Notes: generated from the letters alone by a model not told the origin. Counted from the stretch's first letter, positions 13,756-28,300 are shown. The stretch: DNA of 64,000 nucleotides from Sarcocystis neurona (GCA_000727475.1 KL647312.1:1-64000), one strand, 5' to 3'. A program made the numbers and translations.

Positions 13756-16215
13756 GGAGACAGAGAGAATACATGTGTGGGCAGTGAGTGTGTCCGGGTC
13801 GGTGGGAGGATGCTCTCATGCATTGCTGACGCGAAGGTATACTTGGAATGAGGCGACTGTACAGAGCGCAGCTGTTGTTCAGCGATCGGTCCAACGGACG
13901 CGGATGCGTATTTCCCTTAGGTGTGTATATGCATATATGTATATATGTATAAACGTATGAGTAGGTATCTACAGAGCTACATAATATTTGATTTTATACT
14001 CACCAAAGAAACTGAAGTGAGGGTGATTTATGCATCAGAGACGCGGTTCGTACACGACCATATGTGCGTGTGTGTGTCGAGCCCGCGCACTGCGCGTGTA
14101 CAGATATGCGGACACACACATGTATTCGAGTACGCGTTAATGGGTGTCTCCACAGGAAGCAAGAAGAGAGAAGGGGAGAGAAAAGTGGAGCGGGAGGATC
14201 TTCTGGAGCACTCTTGTTCTGCGTCAGAAGCCTAGAGACATACACGCGCTCAGAGAGAGGTGCAGAGCGGAATATATTTTTTCTTGTCGGTGTGTTTGTA
14301 TTCGTACCCAGTTATTTTGAGATGTATTCGTATGGCTGTCATGTTTCTTTCAGCAACAGGCGGCAGTGCTCCGGCGGGTTTCCGTTGAAAATTGTCGTAA
14401 ATGAAAAAACAGAGGGGTCGTCGGCAACCTCGGTGGAGTCTACCGAATTCCAGCCTGAGCTGATTCAGGCTTTGCTGCCGAAGCTCGACTGGGAGGCGTT
14501 TGTGACAACAGCAGCACAAGTAAGGCGTCTGTCGCGGCTGCCTTTGCAAGCGTTCATAGTCTGTATCCTTTTTTGCGTAGCAGGCTTCTGCATACTCGTG
14601 TTGTTGTGTACGTATACTTTTGTTAGAAGACGTGCGGCGTAAAGCTAACTGAGACTTGACTGCGGAAGCTCGATCACAATGTGCTTGGGGGCGGAGCAGC
14701 CCAAATATCTGTGCGTGCAGACACAGGTGAGAGTGTATCGGACGTACGAGTCTGCGGTGGCGTCTACATTTAGCGACTGAGGTCGTTTTCGCTGGCCCAA
14801 CCGATTCCGGCGTCGCTCCCCTGTGCGTATAAACCTGCGTGTGCGTCGCAGATTTTGTGGCATAGCCGGTCTGAATGAATTTCAAAGACGTACACTCGTG
14901 CGTACAGACCCGTGGCTGCGTACATTCATGTGCATATATATTGTGCGCGTGTCTTCGGTGTCACGACAGAAAGGACTCGTGGTTGTTTTCCACGTAGTAA
15001 TGGTAGACAAGGACGTTGTTAGCCAGGACGTTGTCGCCTCTCCGGTAACAGCTTTCGTGCGTAGAAAATTTTTGTGGACGACACTGCGGAGAATAGAGGC
15101 GGTAACGTTTCTTGCAATACTAATTGCTGCGAAGACGAAAGTCCACGTGGGAAGGAGTGAGGTGATGTAGATCGATGTATTGCGTATCTGGAACTCTCTT
15201 AGACGTACGTGAACTCTCTTACAAACGCACACGTGTCTGTGTGTACAGGGACGTATGTATATACAGTGGAGCTATATGCGTTTGCGGATTTGTGTTCGTG
15301 TGCCAGTGCTGCGGCAGTAGGAGAGTGGTTACCGGGACTCTAAATTGCTGTACCGCTTCGAATGAATCTCGGTTTTTGACACGGTTCAATTTGCATATGA
15401 AAAAGTTAAACAGGTACTCACCGGAGGCTATGGCACCGCATCTCCCCCCCGGCAGTGTTCGTAACTATTTCTTATTTCGGGCATATATATATATATATCT
15501 GTATGTCTGTCCGCTCAGTGTGTAGCTGTATATCTGTTGGCACTAGGAAACACATTGGTACTCTCTATTCTCGGGGGGTGGCGTGCGTTGTGGCCGCGGT
15601 GTTTCTGCAGCTGGGTTTGGAATTGCCTCCCACTTATTCGGAAGAAGACAAGAATGACGAGCACTTCCTACGCGCTGTACACGATGCGGCTTTGGACGTA
15701 AGCCTGTCAACGTTCGAAAGAAGTTCGAGCCAAAAGCGCCGGTCAGATCTTCAGATTCTAATTTCCAAGACCGTGGGCAGTTTTATAGCAGACATGGTGG
15801 AGAACTGACGTTACGCCAGTGCTTTATTAAAGCAGGCACGTTGCTTCGTGCGATTACCGGGGAACTGCAACTGAGTTGGCGCCTTTGCTCATGTGAGTGC
15901 AGTTTTCCATACGTGTGCGTCTATGTATATATATATACATATAGCTTTCTTTAGTTCTCCGCTCATACATATCGTTTTGTATGGATGGCTCTACTTATAT
16001 ACGCATAAGGCAGTATACGCACTCGGCAGTGTGAACAACGTTTCTGACGACTGAGCAAAGCATGTGGTCGTTGTTTTTGGTCGTTGTGTTGAATTTATTC
16101 TTTTCTGTTTCAGTTCCACCTTCTGGACGGCAAGCTGGTGTGTCCTCTCTGCAAACGTGAATACCCCGTCACCAACGGCATTCCCAACATGCTTTTGCAA
16201 GATGACGAAGTTTAA
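11937..16215 (+). CDS. TRM112: TRM112-like methyltransferase activator subunit, 4 exons
   Basis: TRM112 is the small partner that stabilises several SAM methyltransferases acting on tRNA, 18S rRNA and translation release factor (Trm9/ALKBH8, Trm11, Bud23, Mtq2 types). Exons: 11937-11968, 14354-14519, 15611-15697 and 16114-16215; phases 2, 0, 0; 128 residues, close to the usual 120-135. Introns of 2385, 1091 and 416 bp all use GT-AG with T-rich acceptors. The N-terminus MRLLTHNLIAC is diagnostic, followed by CSGGFPLKI. The C-terminal half has the conserved FLRAVHDAALD helix, LDGKLVCPLC and the family signature GIPNMLLQDDEV. Cys11, Cys16, Cys105 and Cys108 form the expected zinc site, with the first cysteine codon split by intron 1. 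Neighbours are unrelated. No anomaly apart from the very small first exon and the long, repeat-rich first intron. Confidence 0.95.
12449..12480. repeat. GT dinucleotide tract in TRM112 intron 1
   Basis: A nearly pure TG/GT run in the sense strand. Other simple tracts in this intron are TA at about 13479-13503 and TA plus GA at about 13721-13755. Confidence 0.85.
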
Positions 16216-19200
16216 CAAAAATAGAATTTCGGCCCGTGGCGCACCGTAGTTCTCCATTGAGAGGTGTGACATGCGTTAGCTCGACATTACAGTGAAACCG
16301 TAGCTCTTCGTAAAGTAGTACGTATAGCACTGGCTCACGTAGCTCGATGTGCAGGGCCAGGTGGACATAGCAACCCCACCTGACAACGTAGTGTTGACAG
16401 GGGAAAGATGTTTCTGCGGCAACTTACTGTTGGCACAAGTCGTCTTCAGGTCTCACGAAAATGGAGGGGCGATGCAGGACTCGCGTAAAGAATTTATGTA
16501 GTGATTTTTGTGTAGCGATGTCGAACAAGAGTTGTACGGCCATACCCACCCCAGGTGAACATTCGTCCTGTGTGAAAAAGCGGACCGAGTTCGTATGTTC
16601 TGAAACTGGAGCGTGTGACATTAAGTCTTGCACGCAGGGAGAATGGCGATGTGATCTGCGACGGAGGGGAAAATTTTGCCCCGAACGGGTTTGACACAAC
16701 TGTAGAACTTCAAATACCGGCCTCGTGTCGAACGTCCAGATGTCTCGCGTAATATGCATGCCGCGCTAAACAGTGAGAGAGCCATGTTGTTCTACTCCTT
16801 CTTCTCCCCGGATGCTCTGAAGAGGGGCTTTAGGACGTGTTGAAGGCGCGGGGGTAGAAGGGGAAGTAGGCACTGTGGAAGACTTGAAAACTCACGTTTT
16901 GGCATCTGGCATGTGCGTCCACCCGCGTGCAGGACGTAGGTCTGTGTGGAGTTGGTACTGTGTGCTCACGAACATACATACGGCATTTCGTGAGGGCATA
17001 CCTCGCCGAACTCGCACAACGGAAAATAGGGTGGGTTCATCAGCGTTTTGGGTTTGGTGAGCTCAAGCAGCCGTATGTCGTCTATAGTATTCGAAACAGA
17101 AATGTGTTCCTGGGTTTGCCTGCACTTGCAAAGGAGAACAGGAACAGTTCTTCCGGGCTGTATTTTCTGAAGGCGCCCAGGTAGAGGCGGCTGGTGGCTA
17201 GTTTGCTTACACTTCCCAGAGACGACACCTCCTGCGTTGTGGCCCTTTCCAAAACTTCCGTTCGTCCGATGCTGTCCATGAGGTCAACAGGTCGACAGGG
17301 AAATGAATACCGCTCTCTTGCACTTTGTGTTCGTTTACTTGACTTGGTGAGACAGGCTGCATTACTAATGATACACGTTCTTCGAAAGTCACCTCTGTGC
17401 ACACAGGAGCGCGCCTGCACGCCCGAAGCTGACTAAAGGTCCTCACTCTGTTTAGTAAATAGTGCAGGTTACGTACCAATGGAATGCAATGAAGGTCATT
17501 GTATTTTCCGGGCGTACCCGTCAGTCAGTGCGCTCGCAGGGGGCTAGCTTCGAGTTTTTCACTCCGCGCTGCTTGTAATTGTGAACTGTAGTGGTGATAT
17601 AAACTAGTGGTAACGTGGAAAGCCTTTTGGTTTCCTTTTTTGGAGTATGGCAAGACGCAGTTTTGGCTGAAATGGGCAACAAGAGGTACTAAACCTTATA
17701 AGAATTTTTGTTCTGCCTCAGTAACAGGTTGTCTGTACATTGGAACGCTCCACGAGAAAAACTACGCAACCGCTTTTAATCTCAGTCAGCGCGTACGGTA
17801 GCGCAAACTTGCGTCTTGGAAGGTAGTGGATGCTTTTTTCATCACATCCGTCGCCGGACGATGGCACTGCTACGTAGTCGCGGTCCCCTGTCTTCTCACG
17901 CGCTGTTGTGTTACACTACAGGTGGAGATGCCTGACACAGCGTGGCAATACTAGAACTACACTGGTGCAGTACAGACGGACCACACGGTATTATTTCGTA
18001 TACGTAGAATTCTATGCAGAGCGTTTGTAAACGCCCCATGGCAGCAGTGCGTCTGACAACATATCACTAGTCTACCTGACACGATTTGAGTTCTGGGCCA
18101 GTTTGATGCCTTATATCAAGCACAGATCTGCTTGAGTGCGCCGGACATCCAAACAACAATTTCTTGCTCCGACCCTGTGCGGAAATAACGCATATGCGGC
18201 AATTATTCTCGGGGAGCTTGACGCGATTACCCCCCAAAGTCCTCTACTTCCGAAGGTGACAGAAGCAAAGATGACAAACGCGCCTGTACACCCTAATAGA
18301 AGTCTTCGCATGCGAACACATAAGCTGCGTTCCAAGACCTCTTATTTGTATCAATAGCGTTCGAAGCGTCTCTGGAAATTACCACACTTGTACACGGTGA
18401 ATCAAATAAAGTAACTTCCCGTGAGATAACATGCACGCACAGGGAGACTCCAGAAAACACATCCGCTGCGAATTATCATGCATACGCGGTAACGCACGTG
18501 GACATTTTCTGGCACACGCAGTTTCAAAAAACACACCCTGGTGAAAAATCTTGCCTACACGGTAACGTAGGACAAAAACTTTTATACTCCAGTTTTGGAG
18601 GGAAAGTCCAATTCAATGTGGTGGAGCTCAACAGTTACACTCGTATACTTTTGTATACACGTGTTTTGTATAGAAGTCTTTCTTCCAAAGGATGCAACTG
18701 ATCTGTTAGAACAATTCCGGCTGCTCATGTCGTCTGAGGTGTCTGGCGTTCACCTTCAGCCCAGCGTTGCCGGGAGTTGCGGAGACCTTCCTACATTTTC
18801 GTGTAGAGACGCCGGCACTGCTTGAATGATGGGCTACCATGAGACTTTGGCGGTACCTGTAGCGCTGCCTTTGGGACACCGTACGCGTCCGCTATATCCA
18901 TATACACATCACTACTAGACCTCTGACGACAAAGTTGACACAGATGTGGAACGCGGGTGACAAGTGCACGTATCACTTTACTGATGTGTACCTCATAATG
19001 GGCGTTCAATTTTCACCTCACACAGTACCTGCGGTGCCCTCAGGCCTGAGACTGTTTCCCTGCTCGCATGACTTTCCCCAGTATCCCGACTACTACTATG
19101 AAATTCAACAAGAGTGTGTACACTGCTCCAGGTATCACAACAATTACTTACCGGCCCGTGTCATTGCATTTCGGAACAAAGAACTACCCAACAATAAGGG

Positions 19201-19306
19201 CAAAATGTTGCAGTAAACTGCTACTGACGTGAACAGGTAAGAGTTGATAAGTGTGATTGGCGGAGGAAATTCTACCAAATTCACACTTTGGCCTCTGCCA
19301 GAATGT
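16216..19306. other. Convergent spacer between TRM112 and AsnRS
   Basis: This stretch must hold the 3' UTRs of both genes. It is low in microsatellites. Frames such as 16927-17184 (+), 17082-17420 (-) and 18935-19216 (+) have fairly protein-like composition but match no family I recognise and show no linked splice sites. I see no gene I can support here. Confidence 0.45.
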
Positions 19307-22300
19307 TTAATAGTCTGCATGCCCAGGGTACCTGGGATACGCAACTGTATCTCTGATGTTCTCAATTCCTGTCACAAGCATGACAAGTCTCTCAAAGCCA
19401 AGTCCAAAACCACAGTGAGGAACAGTCCCGTAGGATCGAAGTTCTCGATACCACCAGTAGTCCTTGGGATCCAAGCCCTTGGCGATAATCATTTTGTCGA
19501 GAAGCTGCAAGTTGTCTTCCCTCTGAGATCCACCTATGAGCTCGCCAATTTTGGGTACAAGTACGTCCATGGCGCGCACAGTCTTGCCGTCTTTGTTCAA
19601 TTTCATGTAGAATGCCTTGATCTCTTTGGGGTAGTCGTGAACGATGCAAGGCTTCTTGAAAATCTGTTCAGTCAAATACCGCTCGTGCTCGCTTCCAAGA
19701 TCCATGCCCCAACTAACTGTCTCTTTGAAGTTTGCTTTTGGCGCCGCTGCCTTCAACAGTTCAATGGCATCCGTATACGTCACCCGCGTAAAGGGCTCGG
19801 CCAAAAGGCTATCCAAGCGCTCGATCAAGCCCTGCTCTTGGTTCTTTTCGAACCACTCGATATCTGAACGAATCAGTGAAAGCAGACCGTTACTGATCGC
19901 AAGCCGAACTAGCGCTCTACCAGCACTCACGGACGAGAAGCAGACACGTCAACGAATCCTCAGACGAACAACGATTTGTACACCACAACTTCTGAATTCC
20001 ACAATATACCGCAACCACCGGTGTACACTATACACAACGATACCTGGTCGAGGCCGACCTTCACGTACGCCGACGTAACACTCACATTCGCATCAGCTTA
20101 CACCCTCCGCTGTCCTGTACATTGCTCCACACACTACACATGAGAAAGCTTACGCGTGTACGTTGGTGCGTACGCGTACGCATGCATATCAGGTGACTCC
20201 GTGTATTTCCACCGCAGCGTTGTTTCCCCTTCACTCACCTGCTCTGCAGTTTGCGAGCACCCAACGCACGCAGTACTTCACGTATTCTTCAGCTACGGCC
20301 ATGTTGTCTTCCAGTGTTGCAAATGCAAGCTCGGGCTCCACCATCCAAAACTCAGCGAGATGCCTTGACGTGTGCGAGTTTTCAGCTCTGAATGTGGGTC
20401 CGAAAGTGTAAACATCACCAAGCGCGCAGCAGTAAGGTTCCACGTTTAGCTGTCCTGACACGGTCAGAAAAGCACGTCGGCCGAAGAAATCTTTGCTATA
20501 ATCCACCTCTCCAGTCGGCGTCGTAGGCGGCAGCTTCGCTGCTATTGTTCCTGCATTTCCAGTTGCCTTCTCAGAGACAGCTCCATCCTCACGCTTCTCA
20601 GAGTCCGCTGTGGGAACCGCAGCAGGCAGAATCGTGGTAACCTGAAACATCTCTCCCGCCCCTTCGCAGTCAGAAGCCGTTATGATGGGAGTATGGATGT
20701 AAAGGAAACCACGGTCTTGAAAAAATCGATGCGTGGCCATGGCTAAGTGAGACCGCACTCGCGTCACCGCACCCATCAGATGCGAACGCGGACGCAAATG
20801 CGCAATTTCACGAAGATACTCGCGTGTATGTTCCTTCTTTGCGAGCGGGTACTTGGAGGCATCCGTCATACCCAGAATCTCCAAGCGATGGCCTGCACGC
20901 ACGGCAGACGAAAAGCAGTGCGGTGGTGACTCCAAGGTGGCGGCAAGAGGAGAAGGAACACTCACCAAATCTCTACTGACGTCGTACATTAAAACAAGTC
21001 CACAACCTGTCGCAACGAACGCACTCAACAAAAATGACGCACCAAAGAATTACGCGTCCGCGTAGCATGAGCGTGTTACACGTGCTTTGAATAGATCAGC
21101 GCCTTGCGTGGACGCTCCCCCTGAGGATTCTCCCTTCATTCTACCGGCTCCACACAACTGCAACCCGCGTTCTGTTTCCAGCAGCGCTCCTCAATTACAT
21201 TTCATACGGAAACACTTGAAAAATGGCGTACAACGAAATGGAGCTTTTACCTTTCTGGGGATCCCTGACGCTGAGCTCAAGTGCTTGTCCTTTTGCGGGT
21301 GACTTTACGACTTCTCCCGTTGCGCGAAACGAGCATCCCGCACCGCATTTTAGCAACTGTGCGAAGTTTTCACCGATGGAGCTATCAACCACCACCTGCA
21401 GACTGCCGGGTCCACTACCATCGCTTAGGACCACGAAACATAGGCTTCCTCCTCCTTGTTTCCTCACTGACCTGCTCCACCCGCAGACCGTCAGTAATTG
21501 CCCAATACATTTTGGAGCATATTCGTCACTGAGTAACGCGGCGATTCGCACGCGTCCTCCTCCACCTCCGTATAGAGGGATCGGTTGTCTTTTCGTTTCG
21601 ATGGCAATATCCATTTTTTTTTCTGCTCCCTCCTGCGTGGTGCTGGTACAGCAGCTATCGGAAGTGAGATGGCTCATCGTGGAAAGGTGGCAATGGTGGT
21701 GAGACGGGGCAGCCCAGATGAACAGACGTGAAACCGCTCCCCTATAGGGCAGACGACTGAGAGATTCTCCCGACGCAGATGGCAGAGAAAAAATCCTTTC
21801 TTTCTGAATCCGCGATTGAATCAATGAACGCACGCGAGAGCAAACAAACGGAAGTACACGTTGACCCGAAAACGTAGCGGAAACTACATGCATTGGCAGG
21901 GGGCCGTTGAGCCGACAGGGAGATCCATCAATTGTACGAAAAGTGGGAACACTGAGATTTTCGAACGGGAATCTGTCGAACGAGACACGAGCTTTCAAGG
22001 GCCGTTTCTTGGGCTGCCCAACGGCGTCAAAAAGACATGGGTTGTACGCACGTACCGTGAGACGGCAACAATGCGGCCTGGGGCGCGATTGACGCAGCAG
22101 ATCGGGTCGTGAAAAAATCGTCGCTTTCACGCTGCGGTTAAGCACGGCTAAGACGGACTGCCGCCAGAAAGAATGAGACACGCACACGGGACAGACAACC
22201 TTACTGTAAGGAAGTAGTGTACCTCTTCCGTACTGTAAGACGGAGCAGACAACCCCGAAGAGTAGCAGACCCGCTACTGTGCCAATGTATATGCGACGAA

Positions 22301-22328
22301 GAAACATGTACAACAAATTCATATACAA
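19307..22328 (-). CDS. Asparaginyl-tRNA synthetase with N-terminal leader, 3 exons
   Basis: Class II enzyme charging tRNA-Asn with asparagine. Exons, read on the minus strand: 22328-21251, 20892-20239 and 19863-19307; both introns (358 and 375 bp) are phase 1 GT-AG; 762 residues. Domains: a leader of about 240 residues, an OB-fold anticodon-binding domain near 270-345 ([28 protein letters not shown]), then the class II core with [28 protein letters not shown], motif 2 [17 protein letters not shown] (Arg528) and motif 3 [12 protein letters not shown] (Arg736). An Ala/Pro/acidic insertion sits at about 449-497. The leader starts with a hydrophobic segment (residues 16-33) and continues basic and Ser/Arg-rich, as in bipartite apicoplast leaders. 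Met218, at [10 protein letters not shown], could start a cytosolic form. The exact first ATG is uncertain; the catalytic assignment is firm (an AspRS would differ in the GEMF and HLAEFW motifs). Confidence 0.94.
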
Positions 22329-25300
22329 ACATATTTGGAAGCAGATAAATTTGAAAATGACTTGTTATGAGGGTGAGTAATAATAGTAGAGCAACCCCGG
22401 ATCGATATCCGTCACCACGCCACCGATCAGCGCGTCACAATCCCACACGTCTGCGTGGTGCGTGATCACGCCTCCCACCCTGACAGCGTCTCATTGCGCG
22501 TGTCTGGTGGATCTGCACGTCGCCTCACAATCGACGCGTAATAAGGCAGTCTGCATAGCACTAATAGTTCGAGTGGCACCATTAATATAAAGATCAAAGT
22601 AGTTCCGTGAATCGGCTGGCGCACGACATCCATGTAGCATCACTACCCTGCAGTAGTAACAAACCCAGATGCGTCCACACTTTGCGTCGCTGCCGTCTGT
22701 TCCGCCCTGTACACCCCCCACAGACAGCAAACTATCGTAATGCTGCATCCACAGGCGCTTACACGTACGTAGTAAGTAGACGGAGTGCCCATCAACGTAG
22801 GTACGTCAGGACGAGTGGACAGAAAAAAAGTACACAGGTGCGTCCAGAGCGCGAGTGCTCACACCCTGTGCATAGCCACCTGCAACACAGGGTTTAGTCC
22901 ACATACCAAAAAATTTCGTCGCACCTCTGTATGTACACATACTTACGAAAAGACAGCAACACCCTCACACTGCAGAGCACTTCCTTGCGCCACCACGCTC
23001 CGCTTCACACATGCGGTGTTGCAAACGTACACACAAATACAAAAATGCACGTGTATGCTTGAGAGACATTACGGTCTACGGGTGGCCACGTGTACTAGTA
23101 CGAACAAATCTCTTTGCGTGTTGTATATGTATGTACTTCTACACGTGCACGCATGCACAGAAATAGACATTCATCAATTACACGTACATATGCTCGCGGT
23201 ATATAAAGCTTGACAAAATCAGGAATAGTAGGCCTGTGAAAGCACTTCTACCTTGCCCGACCCAGCATATTTACTGCAGACATTTAATCGAAATGTCGGT
23301 CGAAGAGTGCTTCTGAACACCCGGTGTGCATCGGATACTACACACACGCGCACATTCATTACGTGTATATTCGTGTACAGGAGTTCGTTATGTGCACACG
23401 TACGCATCAGTGTGTGGGCACCAACAGTCGTAGATATAAGCTGCTACGCTTGTACGTCTGTTCACACACAGGTAGAGCAGAGCAACAACAAGACAGACTT
23501 CATCATTAGATAGAGATATACCCATTTAAAAAGGCAACAATGTTTTTCAGCAAGGCTGGTGAGGTACGAGGACACAACCCATACACGTAGCGGGGAAGTC
23601 CTTTGTTCGCAAGCAAACGAACCGGCACGCACTGCTGCTGACTTTCTGCCGCCCCCGTTACAATATACGCATGCGTGCGCCACCGCGTTCCCGCGTGCTG
23701 CAACGGCGAAACGTGCTGCAGAGGTGTAGTCGACAACTAGCTCCATTTCTACAATCAAAGAGTGCTGTACTCTGAGCACATCAAAGATGTGGCTGCGGTT
23801 GGCCCGGCGCGCCTCGGTTGGAAGAGTTGAACGAATGCCACTCGGTGCTTGTGTGGACGCAAGTGATTGCTCAAGTTGGGCAGAGACCTCCTAATGTATT
23901 CTTCCTCTCACTGCAGCGCAGCCGGAGATTTTGTGACTTAGCAAGTGCGCAGGGAAGAGAAGGATCACAACTAGCACCTGCAGGGGATAGCGCTGAATCA
24001 CGGTGCACGAGCATTGTGGGGAGGTACGGAGACAAGTGATCTACGTGTAAGCAAACAATAGCATGACATGTACACTTGTGCATTTACGGCGGTGTGTGAG
24101 GTTTGAGGATGTGTGTGGCGGTCGTGCGCGTCCGTCCTTCACTAAGGTATTGACTTCCACAAGTACGTACGGTTGTGCAGCTGTGTGCACAAACACGGAT
24201 CCCCTTTTTTAAAGACAACTATGAGTAAGTATACACCGTAGGAGTACGTTATTGTACTCCTATTGTTGATTGTAGTGTTTTATTTGGTAGGTGTACACAT
24301 ATATACGGAGGTGAAGCAGCAACAAATATCTTTGGCACCAGCGAAATCCACGGCTTATCTAGCTGTTGGAGGCCCTGGGTTCGTCTATTCATATGTGGCG
24401 CGCATTACTGATGACAGGCGAGTGCGTTAGGACCAATGTAATTCGGAGGACTACCGCCCGCGCTTCTTTCCTTGTTTGCCACGACTGCGGCTTCCCCGTT
24501 GCGCAGCGTTTCTTCCAGATACCAAAGTATGCTGAGGTTACAAGTGGCCCGGAGTACTTAGTGGTGCATGCCTCCTCCAGCGGGGAGAAAAACAAACACA
24601 AACGTATCTGCACATTTCCAGCTTCTCCTACGTCACAGCGACTCAGCGTGCAGCTGTCTAAAATACTTACGCGCGACAGCACCAGCTTCGGTGGATATCG
24701 TTGAAAACGCAGATATGTGCATGCAGACGTGTGTGTTTCCAAATTCGCATGTACGTATATTTATTCACAGACATTTATATATATGCATACGTACACACTA
24801 GTCCCGTGTCGTGACGAATTCTAACAAACGATCTTGTCACTTGTAGACACGAGTCGGGACGTCGTCTGCAGAAATGTGAGCATATCTATTGTGGCATGAA
24901 CGTATCCGGATTGTGAATAGAAGTTAGCACACTTTTATAATTGACAGATACAAATACATGTGTACACAGAAATACAGACTTTATTATATCAACAACTGCT
25001 GCTGCCCAAAAGGATGATACATTTGGTACATCGAAAAATGTACCCCAAATCCGCCGGGCGTAATCTCGCACACGCCGACACACGCCAAGAGATTAAAAGT
25101 TGGGTTTTTTCGTGTGCTCGTGTGTCTGCCTGCAGCTATGCTGATGGGTACATACACTCTGTACAAGTTGTGGCCTGCAAAAGGTCCACACTACAGCATG
25201 TTCAGCGCATCCCGCGGGTGTAAACACACTACCTGTGTGTAACATATAGCTTCATTTAGTGCCCACTGCTGGCGCAGCCGTGGCTGGGTGCGTGCATCTA

Positions 25301-28300
25301 CGGAAGACTGCTTCATTTTATGAACGTGTGACGAGTCAAGGCTGAGCAGGGGTGAAACGCGGAGGGAGCGCGTTGACAGGGCTCACACACCGGTGCAGGT
25401 ACAGAGCACAATAAGGGCACAAATGGGGTGATGTCTGTACTGTAGATATGACCACTGCCGGATGCGGTATAGTGGTTCTGTGAAGTTTACAACCTGCAGA
25501 GCTACAAGAGCAAACTTCTCACTTTTTTATCATCGGTAAAATAGCAGCAGAAAGTGTTTATCAGCCGTCTACGTAAGAACAGTACTGGACTTGTTTCCCG
25601 TCACAGGAACTGAAGGGGAGACAACAATCTCTTGGAAGCCGCAACTCTCAAGCTTCCGTCCATAATTATGGAAAACATAGAATTAGATGATGTTTTTCGA
25701 AAAAGCAGTTCTTTTCACTCTGCAAATGTTGCATGCGTGATCAATGATGTGCACGCGTGTGTCTTCCACTGTTCAACCCGGATTGTCATCGGTTGACGAA
25801 AAGATTTTGAAACTCGCAAATTGCAGACAGCATGTTTTCCGTGGCTTGAGATCGTCAATCTCTATTAAGCAGGGTTTCCTCAAATGCGAAGACGTCACTT
25901 TTGCGTGTGCGTTGACTCCTCGGCGCTGCTTGCCGCTCGTCGGCGCCGGACTTCTTTCAAAATCTCTCATCTATCTTGTCACTTTCTTATCCTTCTTGCA
26001 GTGAATTTCAAGCACTTTACTGTTGCATTGCACGCTCTCTTTCTACGTGGATTCCCGCCTCCTTCAGTCCTCCACGCTGCACTGTCCCTTGGCTGCGCCT
26101 TCGTCCTTTGCCGTGCTGATGACCCTCTTCGTTCTTCTGCCGCTGCAGCACTTTTCCACACTCTTGCTTCCCGGACGACTGTGCACCTTCTTCAACGACA
26201 GCGTCTTCGGCAGCACGTACTCTCATTTTTGCCTAATGGCGTCCTTCAGCAACACTTACCATTGATGCTACGCCGCACCCTATCGATGCGATTCAGCTGC
26301 TAGCTACCACTGTTGCATAACAATGGGCCAAGTGATAGGAATTATCGAAATAGTGTAGTCCTCGAGTGCCTTTAGGAATTGCCTTTTTTTGGCACCTCTT
26401 TCATGGTTCAGTGTGATCTCGCGGAGCATATGCTTCCCGTGTCCCTTGCTGCCTTCCATGACTTCGAGTGCGAGAATTTTTCTTTCCCTCTGACACCAAT
26501 TTCAACGCTCCCAGCTCCTTCGGCACACGTACCTTCTGTCAGCAGAAACCTCCTTTCCCGCCAGTACGGGGACAACTTCTTCCACGAAGTGCTCAAGCAG
26601 ACAACATGAGTAGAATTTGTGCACCTTCGGAGGCAGAATAGTACCTGATCGTGTCGCACTGATTTCATTGCGTTTGACGTGTACACGGTTTCCTGTGTTG
26701 GTCGCGACATCCGTCGTTACGTTCTACATTCGCAGCAAGTGTTCTATAGGACTTCATTCGTGAATACACACATTCTTTTCTGCACCATATATGATATACT
26801 ATACATATATATATATCCTTTCAGCAATACACCCAGACGTCGCTGTGTCTGTATCATTTGAACAAGAGTGCCCTTCAGCATCTACACAGGTACACACCAT
26901 GGCATATGTGGCCGTTCGTAGGATTTGGTGTAGGCGCACTCCAGGTCTAGGGAAGTGTATCTTGCCGGAAGATACCCGGTTTCCGTTCGTTGTGTTCTGG
27001 GGACCACTTTCTTCTACTCGAACTATGTAATTCCTTTTTCCGAGAGACTACGAGAGTAGCGTTGTTGTCGTACGCGCCGATACACGCTGAGACATCAACC
27101 TGAGCGTCACGCACACATATACTCACCCCGTGTTTCCACAGGCATCTATTCAAATTTCCGTCATCCATGCTTTACACATATGTAGGATGAATTCACGGAT
27201 AATTTTCTGTCACAGCATTCTTACATATGTAGGTCCACGGACACACATTTATATACACAGTACCAGAGACAGGAACTGTGTCGTGCTGGACCCGCGCCGA
27301 GGTGTTCCCACGTTCTTTTCTAATGTGCAGTTTTCTTCCTCCTCGTCCTCTACCCTTTTAGAAATTTCCCATACTTCTTCCCCTTTGTTTTGCCCTTTCT
27401 GACTTCACATGGAGGAGAACCGACTCCTTGTGTCTTGCAACTTCCCCTACGTGCGTCGACGGCGGACCTTCTTGCGACTCTTGTTGTGAAACTACCTTTC
27501 GCTGCCAGCTTTCAGTCTCTCTTTTTCTCTGTCTCGCTCCCCCCTGGTCTTCTCGTTTTCCACCTCGCATTTCTGTTCTTCTTCCTTTTTCCCCTCCACC
27601 GCAGTCGCCTCTTCCTGTTCCTCTGCGTTCCTCTGAGTCGTCTGCGTCTCTTCTCCCCGCGCGCCCCGCGGCGACAGAGCCAGCACACCTGTTTGGCAAC
27701 AGCCTCGGTTCGCGCTGAAGCCAACCTTCGCTTCTTCGTTTACCATTTTCAAGATGGTGAGACTTTTCCCCCTCCCAGGAAATATGCGTCGAGCCTTCTC
27801 TTGAAAGCGCGAGGAAGCACTTTGCTGCTGCGTCTGTCTTGCTACAGAAGAACTCTGTCCGAATCTGTGTGTCTGTGTGTGTGTGTGTGTGTCGTCGTCC
27901 TTTTCTGTATGCTGGCGGCCACCTCGCCAACCTACGCGGTTGTATCTCCTTGCCAGTGTCCCTGTTCCCACGTAAATAAACAAGTGGATCTTTTTCTCTC
28001 AGCTGCCCTGCTCTGCTTCCTACACAACCTGCACGGGAAGCAGCATTCCTTAATTTGTAAATGGAGCCGCAACGACATAGTGGTTCACATCTACGTATGT
28101 CTGCCACACATTTGCACCTCTGCCTCCCTCTCTCTCTGTCTCTCCCCACGTCCGTCTGGACCCCTGGGGGCGTATATTTTCCCCCTGCATGTGAACGACC
28201 TCTGTATCTGACATACGTTGGCCTATGGATCTGTCTCATTGTCCTCCTATACATTTGTATCCAAAAGTTTATATTTATATATGCATATACTTCTACGTAT

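Noticed and set aside
24366..24742. 112- and 117-residue overlapping frames, one with CHDCG, plus a strong minus donor at 24672
   Set aside because: The only acceptor would leave a 44-bp intron without a T-rich tract, and no family is recognised.
26017..26226. 69-residue minus-strand frame with a good start context (CAAAAATGAG)
   Set aside because: Three overlapping frames are open and there is no recognisable family; too short to support without transcripts.
27390..28254. Overlapping 273- and 298-residue open frames on both strands
   Set aside because: Produced by a C/T-rich strand; Leu/Ser/Phe-rich one way and Arg/Glu/Lys-rich the other, with no domain and no splice support.
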